Origin: Panaeolus papilionaceus
Taxonomy: Eukaryota; Basidiomycota; Agaricomycetes; Agaricales
DNA length: 64,000 nucleotides
NCBI GenBank assembly: GCA_015501605.1
Contig: JADNRZ010000023.1
Location: 723,501 to 787,500, forward strand
Direction: 5' to 3'
Position 1 is the first letter of the stretch; every line of letters begins with the position of its first letter. The notes below the pieces were generated by a model. That model was not told the origin of the DNA, made no database searches, and saw nothing but the letters and a program-made list of their open reading frames with translations. The position numbers and the translations under genes were made by a program. Positions 47,270 through 57,226 of the stretch are shown here, one piece after another.

Positions 47270-48062
47270 AACTGCTAGGCTTGCAACGAGACATCTTGAC
47301 TTCTCCAGTTTCCCAATTGACTTCAGGATTGTGATCCCTGAACCAAGTATATCCAATGATCAGCTTCTGCATTCCTAAGCCAGTGACACAGAAGAGTGTG
47401 CATTCTGTGTGGCCGTTGTACTGGAGGATCAAGTCAACCACCTCAGTAATTGAACCAGACTCGTTGAGCGTTCCATCCACGTTATGAACAGGGATGGGGC
47501 AGCTGAGCTTCCTGGTGGCAATTCAGTTGGACTTGACATACTCTTGATCGATGAACAGACCAGTAGCGCCAGTGTCGAGCAAGGCCTTAACAGATCGAGC
47601 CTCATGGGAGTCAGTGGTCTCTATCTCAACCTTCAGGTGAAGGGAGCTAGGTCCAAGTGCAAGAGAAGAGATGGTGCATGAGGATGGAAGGCGACGACAT
47701 TCCCATTTGGAGCAATGAGGCAGGCAGGGCAGGGCAGAAGGATCATGGAGGGAGGATGGAGAGGAGGGAACCTTGTCTTCATCTGGGAGAGATGGAGTCT
47801 CATCAACCAGAGGGGCATACCGATTACGAGAGTTGAGGATGACTTTGGGACAGGGTGGAGTTTGTGCGGGCGTTTGCACAGAGACTTCACTTGTCACAGG
47901 CTTTCGTAAGGAAGGGGGCATGAGTGGTGCAAATAGACAAAGGACTAGGGGAGGGGTCAAGGAAATGTGAGAAGGAAGGAGGAAGAGAAGAGAGTGGGCT
48001 AGGCACAGGAGGAGGAGGCTGCAGATGGAAGCTGTCATTAGCAGCCAAGTTGAGAGCAACAA
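47270..48062 (-). pseudogene. Gypsy C protease region
   Basis: Minus frame with ARSVKALLDTGATGLFIDQE (canonical DTG aspartic protease) and downstream LFCVTGLGMQKLIIGYTWFR, the distal protease strand. Two TGA codons interrupt it (after VKSN at 47525-47523 and after KPSS at 47270-47268). Both fit CGA-to-TGA changes. It overlaps the gag frame at its start, suggesting a gag/pro frame change. Confidence 0.8.
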
Positions 48063-49756
48063 GGTGGGCCAATTCGTACCAGCCAGAGGGATTGTTATGA
48101 GCTGGATGTGAAGCTACCTGCTTACTGAGATGATCAGTGATGGAGGGGTGGAGGCCACAGCAAAACTTGTTACAGTAGCCCGATGGGCGCTTGTGGTTAA
48201 GGCCTTTGAGCTAGTCGGAGTCAGTTCGGTCGTGCAATGGGGTTAGAGTATCATTCTAAGAATGCCACTGCGTATGCATGCTATGCTGGTATTGTCTTAG
48301 AAGAGAGCGAGAAGAGTAAGATCGTCATAGAAGTTGTTGTTCTATTTGAAGTTAAAGAACTAGCTAAAGAACAATGGTATAAACTATGGTGTTTATATAG
48401 ATATCTAGCAAGGCTGTGCATGTAAACGCCAAGTAGATAAAGTGAGTCAGAAGTGTAGTCTGCAGTAAGAGTGAGTCATAGATAGGAGAAAGGAGTGGAG
48501 CGACAGCGGGAATAGAAGTGGGGTGTGAGTCGGAGATAGGTGGAAGATATGGGGCTCTGGAGATAGGAAATGAGGAAGATACAAGTACAAAGAGAGATGA
48601 TAGTACACAGTGATAAGATAAGAGACAATGGTGGTACAGATAAGACAAGGAAAAGATAGGAAAAGAGAAAGTCAACGTAACAAAACTTGACCACGATGTA
48701 GGGGGGATCAGAGTAGCCAGCTTCAGCAACAAGGTCACGGAAGGAGTCGACATAATTGTCAACAGAACGATCCCCTTGGAAGTAGGAGGTACCTTCCAAG
48801 ATGAGGGCAGCAGTTTCCTGCTCATGCAAGGGGAAGAACTCTTTGCAAAAGTCTTCAGCAAAGTGGTCCCAAGTTGCATAAGGAGAGGAACCTTCCTCAA
48901 TGAGCTCAAAGATCCTGCAGGACCATAGAGCAGCTCAACCAGCAGACATGAACATGAGGGCCCAGCTAATCATGGTAGACTTGTCAGGAAAGAGATCTGG
49001 ACAAAGTCTGAAGTATCCCATGAGAGAGTTGTAGAAGGCTTTGCCCTTGAGACGATCACCATCGTACTGGGGAGGAGGAGCTGGCCTCACCTTTTCTGCA
49101 ATCATCAAAGGAGTCCCAAGATGATGAGAAGAAGGGGCAGAGGGATGCACTACTCCACTAGGATAACCAGAAGAGACAGTGAGGAGAGGGGAAGACACTA
49201 TTCCACTGGGGCAACCAGAAGAGACAGTGGGGAGGGGAGGATCCACTCTATTGGATGACCAAATAGAAGTGGGGGGAAGAGGAAGACTACTACTAGAAGA
49301 AGAAGAAGAAGAAGAAGAAGAATGTTCCATAGGTACACTAATAAAATGAGAAGAAGAAGAAAGAGGGTGAGGAGAAGGTGAAGATTGTTCCATGTTTACA
49401 CTAGGTAAAGGGAAAGAAGAAGAAGGGGAAAAGTTTCTATCTACAGTTCCATGGTTTAAAGAGTGTAGTATCCCATCTGTCAGCTGTCCAACAGAGTGGG
49501 AAGGGAGTGGGGGAAAAGTAGAAGAAACAGGAGAGGAAGAAGGGGAGGAAGAAGAAAGAGAAAGGGAAAGGGAAGAAGGAGGATTAAAGGTAGAAGAAAA
49601 ATAATGAAGCAAGGAAAGAACAGAAGACCTCAAGTGGGAGATAGCTACCTGTTGGGATTCCTGCTGAGCAAGCATGGAGGATACCTGGTCTTCCAGGGAA
49701 GGCAACTGAGACAGAGAGACAGAAGCAGCTGGAGGTGGTGAAGTATGGAGATCCAT
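47887..49756 (-). pseudogene. gag: Gypsy C gag
   Basis: Starts MDLHTSPPPAASVSLSQLPS at 49756. A long Ser/Pro-rich N-terminal part (a run of 12 Ser at about 49315) is followed by the capsid-like region PPPQYDGDRLKGKAFYNSLM and GYFRLCPDLFPDKSTMISWA. A TGA at 48937-48935 follows MFMSAG. The frame continues ALILEGTSYFQGDRSVDNYV and is split at 48682 by a solo LTR. It resumes at 48167 as CNKFCCGLHPSITDHLSKQV to a stop at 47887. I saw no clear CCHC knuckle. Confidence 0.8.
48168..48682 (-). repeat. Second solo LTR of the element B family in gypsy C gag
   Basis: 515 bp with TGTTACAG...ACGTAACA ends and a perfect AAACT duplication (48163-48167, 48683-48687). It is more diverged from the 41574 LTR than the copy at 44187. 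Confidence 0.88.
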
Positions 49757-49886
49757 GGTTGCCAGACAGGGAGAAGAGAGGAGAGGGAGAAAGCACAGAG
49801 TCTATAATGCAGCTGAACAGAAGAAGCAGAACAGAGGATGTAACAGACTGTATGCAATCTCAGTCTCCAAGGTGACCTCTTTCTAC

Positions 49887-50234
49887 TGTAAGGGCACCTC
49901 AGACACACACAAGTCCTGGGGGAGATCCAAAGAGAAAGAGGTAAAGGATCAAACCCAGGTGAAACAGCTATTTAAGTGATGAGCTGGCATTGGCATCAGC
50001 CTTGATGCCAAACAATGCCTTTGGAAACAAACAAAGGGAAACACAAAGGAATGACTATGTAACAGTGGCAGCAACTAAATAATGAATGAATGGCAACTAA
50101 AGGAGAGTGTAATATAATATCTATGAGTCCATGATATGTCCAGATAATGAGATAGAGCAAAGGAAATGGAGAAAGGAGAGACAGAGAGATGATACTAAGG
50201 AAAGGAATAGGAGGTAGCAGGAGATCCCCTGACA
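49887..50234 (-). repeat. Gypsy C 5' LTR
   Basis: 348 bp, TGTCAGGGGATCTCC...GCCCTTACA on minus. It abuts the GATAT duplication. Confidence 0.88.
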
Positions 50235-50756
50235 GATATGACTATCCATAAGTCAGATTGGGGAAAGTAGGGTGTCGTTGAAGGGGAGTGTCCAGGCGAG
50301 AGCTTTGTAATCTTCTGAATCGCGGAAGATATTGATGAACTTGTCAAAGGTGATAGAGGTGTGGTCATGAGTGGTGCTTGGGGCTTCTTTTGGGATTTCC
50401 CAAGCTGAAGCATTATCAGGGTTGAGGGCAGTGTTGGTAGTGATAGTGTGGGCGGTGATGAGGGTTTTGAGGACATCGTTGAGGCTTTGGATTTCAGGGA
50501 CCTTGGATTCTGAGTTTTTTGCTTCTTCTTTGAGGATGCATCCTCGTTATTTTGCTTCGGCAATTAGGGTTTTGGTGTGAGCGATGAACTTGGTGTTGGA
50601 CATGGACTGCGGGAAGACAGGGGAAGCGATGGTGGGAGGATCAGAAAACGATCCTTGAGCGGGAGAGAGGATGCGAACAGTTTTGGGAGCAGACAAGGTA
50701 GAGGCAGAGGTGGGAGTCATAGCGTAGTTGGCTGTTGTTGCTGTTGAAAGAGTCAT
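50235..50756 (-). pseudogene. Element B extra ORF after pol, N-terminal part
   Basis: Starts MTLSTATTANYAMTPTSAST at 50756, a few bases after the chromodomain ORF stop. It has a TAA at 50549-50547 and continues as RGCILKEEAKNSESKVPEIQ, SLNDVLKTLITAHTITTN and TSITFDKFINIFRDSEDYKA. A TGA lies at 50255-50253, and the frame runs to the gypsy C insertion point, then resumes at 42927. With both stops ignored the ORF is about 410 residues. I do not recognise the family. A gag-like role is possible from the Cys/His cluster at its end. Confidence 0.6.
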
Positions 50757-50769
50757 TGTTGGGGATTTT

Positions 50770-52336
50770 TAGATGAGTTTGCGTCTTCTTTTATAAGTGG
50801 AAAGGATATCAGGGGCATTTATAAGGTTGTCTTCTGGTTCCCAGGAATTATGAAACAGTGAGAAGCCTTTCCACAATACCATATATTCCTGGTTGGGAGG
50901 TTTCCCTTGGTGGTGGAGAATAGATTCGACTTCATATTCTTCTTCTTTGCCGATAAGGTCAGGCAGTGGTTCTGGGAAATTCAGGCCATATTCTGGGGTT
51001 TCGTGATAAGGTGTGAGAAGGTTGGCATGGAAGACATCGTGAATTTTCCAATAGAAGGGGAGTCAGAGCCTATAAGTGACAAGCCCTAAGATTTCAGAGA
51101 TCGGAAATGGTCCTTGATGTTTGGTGGAGATTTTCTTATTAGTTCCGAGTCTCAGGTTCTTTGCTTCTAGCCAAACTTGTTGTCTGAGTTTGAAAGGTGT
51201 GTGAGGGTTCTTGCTGCAGGTGATCATTCAGTTTCTTGCATGAGTGTGGGCGGCAATTGCTTCTTGACGCATTTGGACTAGGGTCCCAAGTTTGTCTTCT
51301 ACGGAAGGGTGAATGGAATGTTCGAAAGCGATTGGTATTTGAGTGGGGTTAGTTCCTAGCATGAGTTTGAATGGGGTATGTTGGCAGTCGGAGTGTCTTC
51401 GATTGTTGTGTGTGAATTCAAGGATGGGGAGTGTGTCAACCCAATCTTCTGGGTTAGAAATGCAGTAAATGGAGAGGTAGGTTTCGATTTCTTGGTTGTA
51501 GTGTTCTGTGGTGCTGTCAGTCTGTGGATGATAAGCAGTGGAGAGTCTGGATTCGATTTTGAGGAGTTTTAGGAGTTCTTTGAAGGTGTGAGATGCGAAT
51601 CTAGGGTCTCGGTCTGAAGTGATAGAGTCAGGTAATCCAAAACATATGTAAAGGTTGTCAAGTAGGAGCTTGGCGACGCCTTCTGAATTGATTGTTTTCG
51701 TGCAAGGTAGCAAAATTACCCCCTTTGTAAGGCCATGGTCCACCATAGAAAGAATAGAGTCAAATCCTTTCGAAGGAGGGAGGTCAGTGATAAGATCCAT
51801 AGATGTTTGGGCGAAGGGTTTGAGAGATTTCGGTGGTTCAATCGGAATTAGAGTGGGTCATGTGGGGTTTCGGTTGATTTTGAACTGTTGACAGGTGGTG
51901 CATCCTTTGACATATGACTTGATGAATTGTCGCATACCAGGCCACCAATGTGTGGCGGAAATAGAGTTGAATGTTTCCAATTCTCCAGGGTGCCCAGCTG
52001 ACACAGTGTTGTGGAAATGATGGACAATAGAGTGACAGAGTTCGTTATCTTTAGGGACATATACCTTTTCTTTGTAGAAAAGAAGTTTTCCATAGTTGCT
52101 TTCTTCGTAGGACCAGTCATTGAGGGAGGTTCCAGAGGATGCGTTTTTGTCAGATAACAATAATTCTAACGCTTTTGTGGCATCTTTGTCCAGTGATTTG
52201 GCTGTGGTGATTCTTTCTTGGAGTTCAAGGTTGATAAGGTTGACAAATAGGGAATCAGGTAGTACAGTGATGTTGGTGTTTTCTTCGTTATCGCCTTCTG
52301 GGATTAGGTCGGGTTGTTGTGAGAGTGCGTTGGATT
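50770..52336 (-). pseudogene. pol: Element B integrase and chromodomain
   Basis: From the KDZ boundary: SNALSQQPDLIPEGDN, then YGKLLFYKEKVYVPKDNELC, zinc finger HHFHNTVSAGHPGELETFNS and CTTCQQFK. Integrase core MDLITDLPPSKGFDSILSMV, SITSDRDPRFASHTF and STAYHPQTDSTTEHYNQEIE (D,D,E present). A TGA at 51230-51228 follows HTHARN. Then come LRLGTNKKISTKHQGPFPIS and HDVFHANLLTPYHETPEYG, and a chromodomain YEVESILHHQGKPPNQEYMV then LWKGFSLFHNSWEPEDNL. Confidence 0.85.
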
Positions 52337-52733
52337 CACCTGTGGTTACCGTATCAGCCTTGTGATTCTAGGTGTCGGATCACCCGATCACCCGTCTGGA
52401 ATTGTAGGCCAATATCCCCTCTGAAGAGGCTCTTCAGAAACCCTCCAAAATACGAGGGACTTAGAGAAAAAAAACGTAGGTACCTAGGGTAGGGTAGGGT
52501 AGGGTAGGGGTAGGGGTATACCGGCAACCTCCGGGACACCATCAGGAGGTGTTACCGGTCCGTCGCTCACCATCAATCCCGACCTCACGCTGTCACCGAC
52601 ATCACGCGCGTCGTCGACGCCATCAAACATGTAGTGCTCGTCATCGCACACGATGAGCTTGACTATTTCACTCAATATTCACTCAAAAAATACAGAAAAA
52701 ATTGTAGATTAATTAATTTAATTAAATAAAAAC
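52337..52733. repeat. KDZ left terminal inverted repeat
   Basis: About 397 bp, the complement of 60581-60977 with few differences. It includes telomere-like (TAGGG)n at 52489-52519 (GGGTAGGGTAGGGTAGGG followed by GGGTAGGGG). Confidence 0.85.
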
Positions 52734-52800
52734 ATTTAGAGGGAATAATACATGTTAACGTTTAAAATAATAATAAAAACATTGAAACTAAATATATGAA

Positions 52801-54645
52801 TTAATCCTCAGTATCAGTGTTGGTGAGGACGGAGCGACTACGGGCCTGAGGCTGTGACGAAACACGGCGCCTCTTGTTCGGACGACCCCTCTCGTTATCA
52901 CCCTGGTGCACATCCACGTCATCGTTGAGCCTGCCCTCCTCCTCCTCCTCCTCATCTTCCTCATCCTCCTTGTCTTTGTCCTCATCTTCCTCCTCGTCGT
53001 CGTCCTTGTCCTTGTCCTCCTCGTCCTCATCATTGTTCTCATCTTCCTCTTCCTCGTCGTCGTCGTTCTCGGTCCGTTTCCGTTTTCCCTTGCCAGCGCC
53101 GATAGTCGATGAGAATTTCGACGTCAGGGCCACAAGGTCCTGAGCCGAGACGGATGCGAAATGGAGTGTCTCGTTGGCGATCGCATCCAAAAGGAGTTTG
53201 AGGTGGGTGCCATTCGTTATGGTGCTAGGGCGTTTGAAAGGGACAGTAGGGGGCCAGCCAATGATTTCGACATGATGCTGGTAGCGGATGGACTTGTCGT
53301 AGGATGTGTAGCTCATTTGAGTACACACCTGATTGGTCGCTTCGGCTTCATGTAGTAGTTAGCATGGTTGTTCTAATGATAAGTATAGAGAGGGACGCTC
53401 ACCCAGAAGTTTGCTGATAAGTTCTACCACCTCCTTCTGTTTCTGCTTCACTGTAGACTTCTTAGTCTTTTTGGCACTAGTAGCAATGAGCGGGGGGAGT
53501 GCTGAGAGGTTCATAGTAGTTATGATTAGCTATTCATGTAGTCAAAGGGAATAATGAAACTTACCAATGTCACGAATACAATTGAACTGGTCGTAAAGGA
53601 GGACGGACTCTGTGCCCTCCTTACCCAGGCAAGCTTTGAAGAACCCTCCAGACCCAACAACCTCGAATAGGACCGGCGTGAACGTCTGCATGACACTGGA
53701 CCTGCTCAGGAGAAGCAACGACACAATGCCGTTGCGCCAGAACAGGTCGGTGAGCTAATAAGAGGACAAAGATGTAAGTAATGGCTATGAACGATGTAGA
53801 TCTTACTCACCTGAGTCTTAACGTTGTTCATGGTGTGCAGCGCGTCTGTTTGCGCCGCCTTCTCGCTTGCCCGTATTCCCTGGGCCTTGAACTTTTTGTG
53901 CTCCTCCGCGAACTTGTGCGCCGCTTTGATCTCGGCGGCGGAGTACTTATTGTTGGCAAGGTCAGCACGGATGCGGGGGAGGCGCTGCTTGAGCGCGTGC
54001 TGAGCAGGCTCGTTATCTTTATTAGCACAAATCAGTAAAGAAATCAAATAAAAACAATATGAGTTGACACTTACTGACATTAGCTAGATGAGCCTCTAGC
54101 ATCAGCAAAACATTGGCATCGCTTAGTTTGCGTTTTGGCTTGCTGGATGTGCTGAGGACAATCGCCTTGACGTCGGCGACTGATTTGTTGAACTGCTCTG
54201 CGAGTTCTTGGATATCATCTTCGAGCTGTTCAATGAGAACCTGTACAGCGTCATCGAACAAGGCCTTCTTTGCACGGTTTTCTTCTTTGCGTTGCTTTTT
54301 TGCTGCCTTGCCTGCGGCAGTGGTCTTAGGTGCAGGGCGAGAGACCTTGGGTTGTGTTGGATACGTCGGGTTACGTTCAGACCACGAGCTAGTTTGAGCA
54401 GGGGGAGACGAGGGAACAGGTGGAAGAGAGGAGGGAACAGGTGGTGGAGAGGAAGGAAAGGGTGAGGGAAGATGGGAGGTTGTGTTGATGGAGATGGGAG
54501 CTAAGGGTTCCCGGCGCGGGAGTGGAGCCGAAGACCTGTCGACGTTTGACAGCGTGTGGGAGCTGTCAACCAATCCTTCCCCAGGTGCCGTGGGGTTTGA
54601 GATAACGGGGGCAGCTTGATTGTTCAAGATTCGACTCAAATCCAT
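52801..54645 (-). CDS. KDZ-element protein with acidic tail, unknown function
   Basis: Five or more exons, start MDLSRILNNQAAPVISNPTA at 54645. Exon 1 is Pro/Ser-rich and then helical and charged (KKQRKEENRAKKALFDDAVQ, VLIEQLEDDIQELAEQFNKS), to about 54074. Later exons include EPAQHALKQRLPRIRADLAN, then LTDLFWRNGIVSLLLLSRSS with GFFKACLGKEGTESVLLYDQ, then KKTKKSTVKQKQKEVVELIS. The last exon runs from about 53348 with HHVEIIGWPPTVPFKRPSTI, a basic GKGKRKR stretch, a long Asp/Glu run (about 53060-52930) and RGRPNKRRRV. All junctions read as GT-AG. The GWPxxVPFxxPS motif is common in mushroom proteins of unknown function. The acidic and basic stretches suggest a nuclear or chromatin context, which is inference. 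Confidence 0.7.
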
Positions 54646-54856
54646 TGTGTATGGTGTTGGATTGTGGTGATAGAGGAAAATAGAGAAAGTAGACACATAC
54701 CTGGATAACATAGTAAACACGATGTTTGTTTAATTCTGGACGCAACGCGTACATATCGCGAAAGTCACAGGGTCGTGTCGAACATGTGATGATGTTCATT
54801 TCACCGATATGGCAATTTCACAATCAATCAGCTCTCATTGACGTACTCTGATCAGG

Positions 54857-55725
54857 ATGAGCATGCCAGGTAAGTGACACACCCTTGACAGGTTCTCGTC
54901 TCATAGCATACAGAACTCAGGAAGCGCAAATGCACAGCCCATATTACCGTGGTCTTAGATGACTCAGATGAGCCGCCCACAGACAACGAATCAGATGTGG
55001 AACAAGCTGAGGTTGTTACCCCACCCCCACCTATTCCCCACTATACCAAGTTCATTCACAATGAGGGTCGTCGCTCTCCAGGTCAGAATTTCGACGCCTA
55101 CTGTGTCTGGAATGGACGAAAGATTGGTATTTTTCATAGCTGGTACGTTACCCATATTATTTTGTTTATCTAATAATAACTTATCAATATCTTGCATAGG
55201 CCCGAGGTTGTGCGATCAACCAATAATATACCAGGTGCCTCATGGTTAGGTTTTGCAACCATTGACGATGCAATCCAAGCCTGGAACAGCAAAATTACCT
55301 GCAAGCCTGACCTTGCTGAACAGGCTTGCAGACAGGTACAACAAGCGAATAGTGACAATGTCGCATCACTCGCGCAGAGCTTTTCAGCGCTCTCGCCGCC
55401 TTCGACACCTCAATGTCCTGGTTCTCGTCTCCCATCATCCATTCCATTGTCTGCTAGTCAATACCAGCCGTTTGTTGAAGAGGACAATGCCTTCTATGTT
55501 GTTGTTAGAGGTGCCAGACCTGGTGTTTATCATGGCAAGTAAGTCCCTTCACACTTGTGTTTCTATTGTTTACGTGGCTAATAAGTGTACTCCTATGTCA
55601 GTATTGCAGCATGGAATGCTGCTGGACCACATTCTCGAGCCCGGAGGATAAAATCAGGTGGTGAAGCAGAGGCAAATAAGCTCTTTGCACAATTGTATAT
55701 GTCGGGCAAAATCGAGTTGTTGTAA
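54857..55725 (+). CDS. Protein with two RNase H1-N / caulimovirus-VI-like domains
   Basis: Exons 54857-54869, 54914-55142, 55200-55538 and 55602-55725 join in phase over GT-AG introns and end at TAA. They give about 234 residues. The first module is FDAYCVWNGRKIGIFHSWPE then GASWLGFATIDDAIQAWNS. The second is AFYVVVRGARPGVYHGNIAA then ARRIKSGGEAEANKLFAQLY. Both follow the pattern of the RNase H1 N-terminal hybrid-binding fold (Cauli_VI): YxVxxGRxxGIYxxW, then an F/K residue and an A-rich helix. No RNase H catalytic domain follows. An acidic linker (DDSDEPPTDNESDVEQAE) precedes the first module. Binding of RNA/DNA or double-stranded RNA is the known role of the fold, so a nucleic-acid-binding helper of the transposon is a guess. 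Confidence 0.75.
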
Positions 55726-57226
55726 TTTTTTTTTTCACTTTTTTTTTATGTATAAAGCTGCGCTATATGTATAGAACTATCCTCATATTTTTATTTTCTT
55801 TTTAAATGGCTTGGTTGAGTTGCTACTCTCGAAAGTGTGAAAACGACCACAACACAATTTCGTGTTCAAGATGAAAATTACCTTATTTGGAATTAAATCC
55901 GAGACTCAATACTCGAATGCAGTACGACAAAACAGTATCGCTGCACATATATTAGGGTGTTCCTCACTATCGGATAGTATTTAAAGGCTTTCCATAAGCT
56001 ATTAGTCTTAAATTACATTGAAAAATCAAACTTACTGCATAACAATGAGGAGATATGAGTCTCAACATTGTGATGTACCATCATGTTGAATCTATTAGTT
56101 CTTTCAACTTGGGCATTGTTCAAGTATTTTTAATTAAAATATATTCCTTATTGTATAATAATCGAAGTTGTTCTGTACGAAAATACGTACTTTTACTGCT
56201 TGTATTAAATCAGAGATTTATTCATGGTTTTTCTCGGCATGTTCATAAAGAATGGTAGATGCCTCGGATTAATATTTCAAAGTAGTGATAATAGTCTCGA
56301 ATATATCTAGTTTAAATCCCCACCCAAAAAGAGCGACATATCTGACTCCAAAATTTACCAAAATTCAGCTGTTTTCACACTAATGTGTATTTTACAACAC
56401 CAGTTCTCGTTCGTTTCCCGTATAAAGGACCGCATATCGAAGGCCTCAAACATGCGATGAAAACGAGGGCAACATCTCGAGAATTGAGCAAGAATTGAGG
56501 AAGATATAAACGAATATGTGGTGGTTTTTGATGTGGCGATCATTCGATGCTCTCGAAATCATCAATACATCATTAGGGCGCCTAACGAGTATTCTGACCA
56601 CTTTCTGGTGCACCTCATGGGGTACACCAATATCTCTTCAGATTTTTTCAAAAACATCATTAACTGATAGAAATATGATTTCACGACACAGAAAACTTCA
56701 AAATACAATATATAAAATGCTAAATATACAGAGGTAACATGTGTGGTGTTCTAATATCACATACATATCAATTCAAGCGCGCATGAATAGACTGCATGCC
56801 GTAGTGACCAGGAATGTAGTTTATGATTGTCAGTACAACCTAACAAAGCAACCGTCCTGAGCTAAACGTGGCCTCGCATCGTAAATGAAGCTAACGAAGG
56901 AGTTCACTGACCTTGATGTGAGGTTGAGACTCAGGTGAATGCAATTGAGGTTCTCGAACGTATCTGACACGTCGTAAGCAGCGAAATCTGATAAATGATG
57001 TACCTGGTGTAAAATTAGACCCAAAAGACATACTAGTATGCCGTAAGTACTCACCGAAGCTTGTTTTTGAGGAGGATGGGGAGATAGGGGCATACTTAAA
57101 TCTGTTTCACGTGATGAATTCAAAAGTGAAAAACAACAAGTAAAACCGAAAACATACCATATAACTACTATCTTGCAGCCTGCTTCGGGGAGGGTTAACT
57201 ACCATCTCATATAAAAAACATACATT
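55726..57226. other. Non-coding AT-rich spacer inside the KDZ element
   Basis: 1.5 kb with only short ORFs on both strands. No exon chain, terminal repeat or RNA fold was recognised. It probably contains the transposase promoter. Confidence 0.4.

Larger units (their letters stand above)
42928..50234 (-). mobile_element. Gypsy C: chromodomain LTR retrotransposon inserted in element B
   Basis: The LTRs are 42928-43334 (3') and 49887-50234 (5'), with a perfect GATAT duplication outside (42923-42927, 50235-50239). The polypurine tract is the complement of TTACCCCCCCTCTAGG (43335-43350). Internal order on minus is gag, protease, RT, RNase H, integrase, chromodomain. Two B-family solo LTRs interrupt it. 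In-frame TGAs occur at 48937-48935, 47525-47523 and 47270-47268. Confidence 0.9.

Noticed and set aside
49392..49741. Arg/Lys/Glu-rich plus-strand ORFs
   Set aside because: Antisense shadow of the Ser/Pro-rich gypsy C gag.
42928..50234. Treating gypsy C and element B as one retrotransposon
   Set aside because: They have different LTRs and two separate RT and integrase sets, and a perfect GATAT duplication surrounds gypsy C.
52874..53143. Ser/Leu/Val-rich ORFs on plus as membrane proteins
   Set aside because: They are the antisense of the Asp/Glu-rich tail of the minus-strand KDZ gene.
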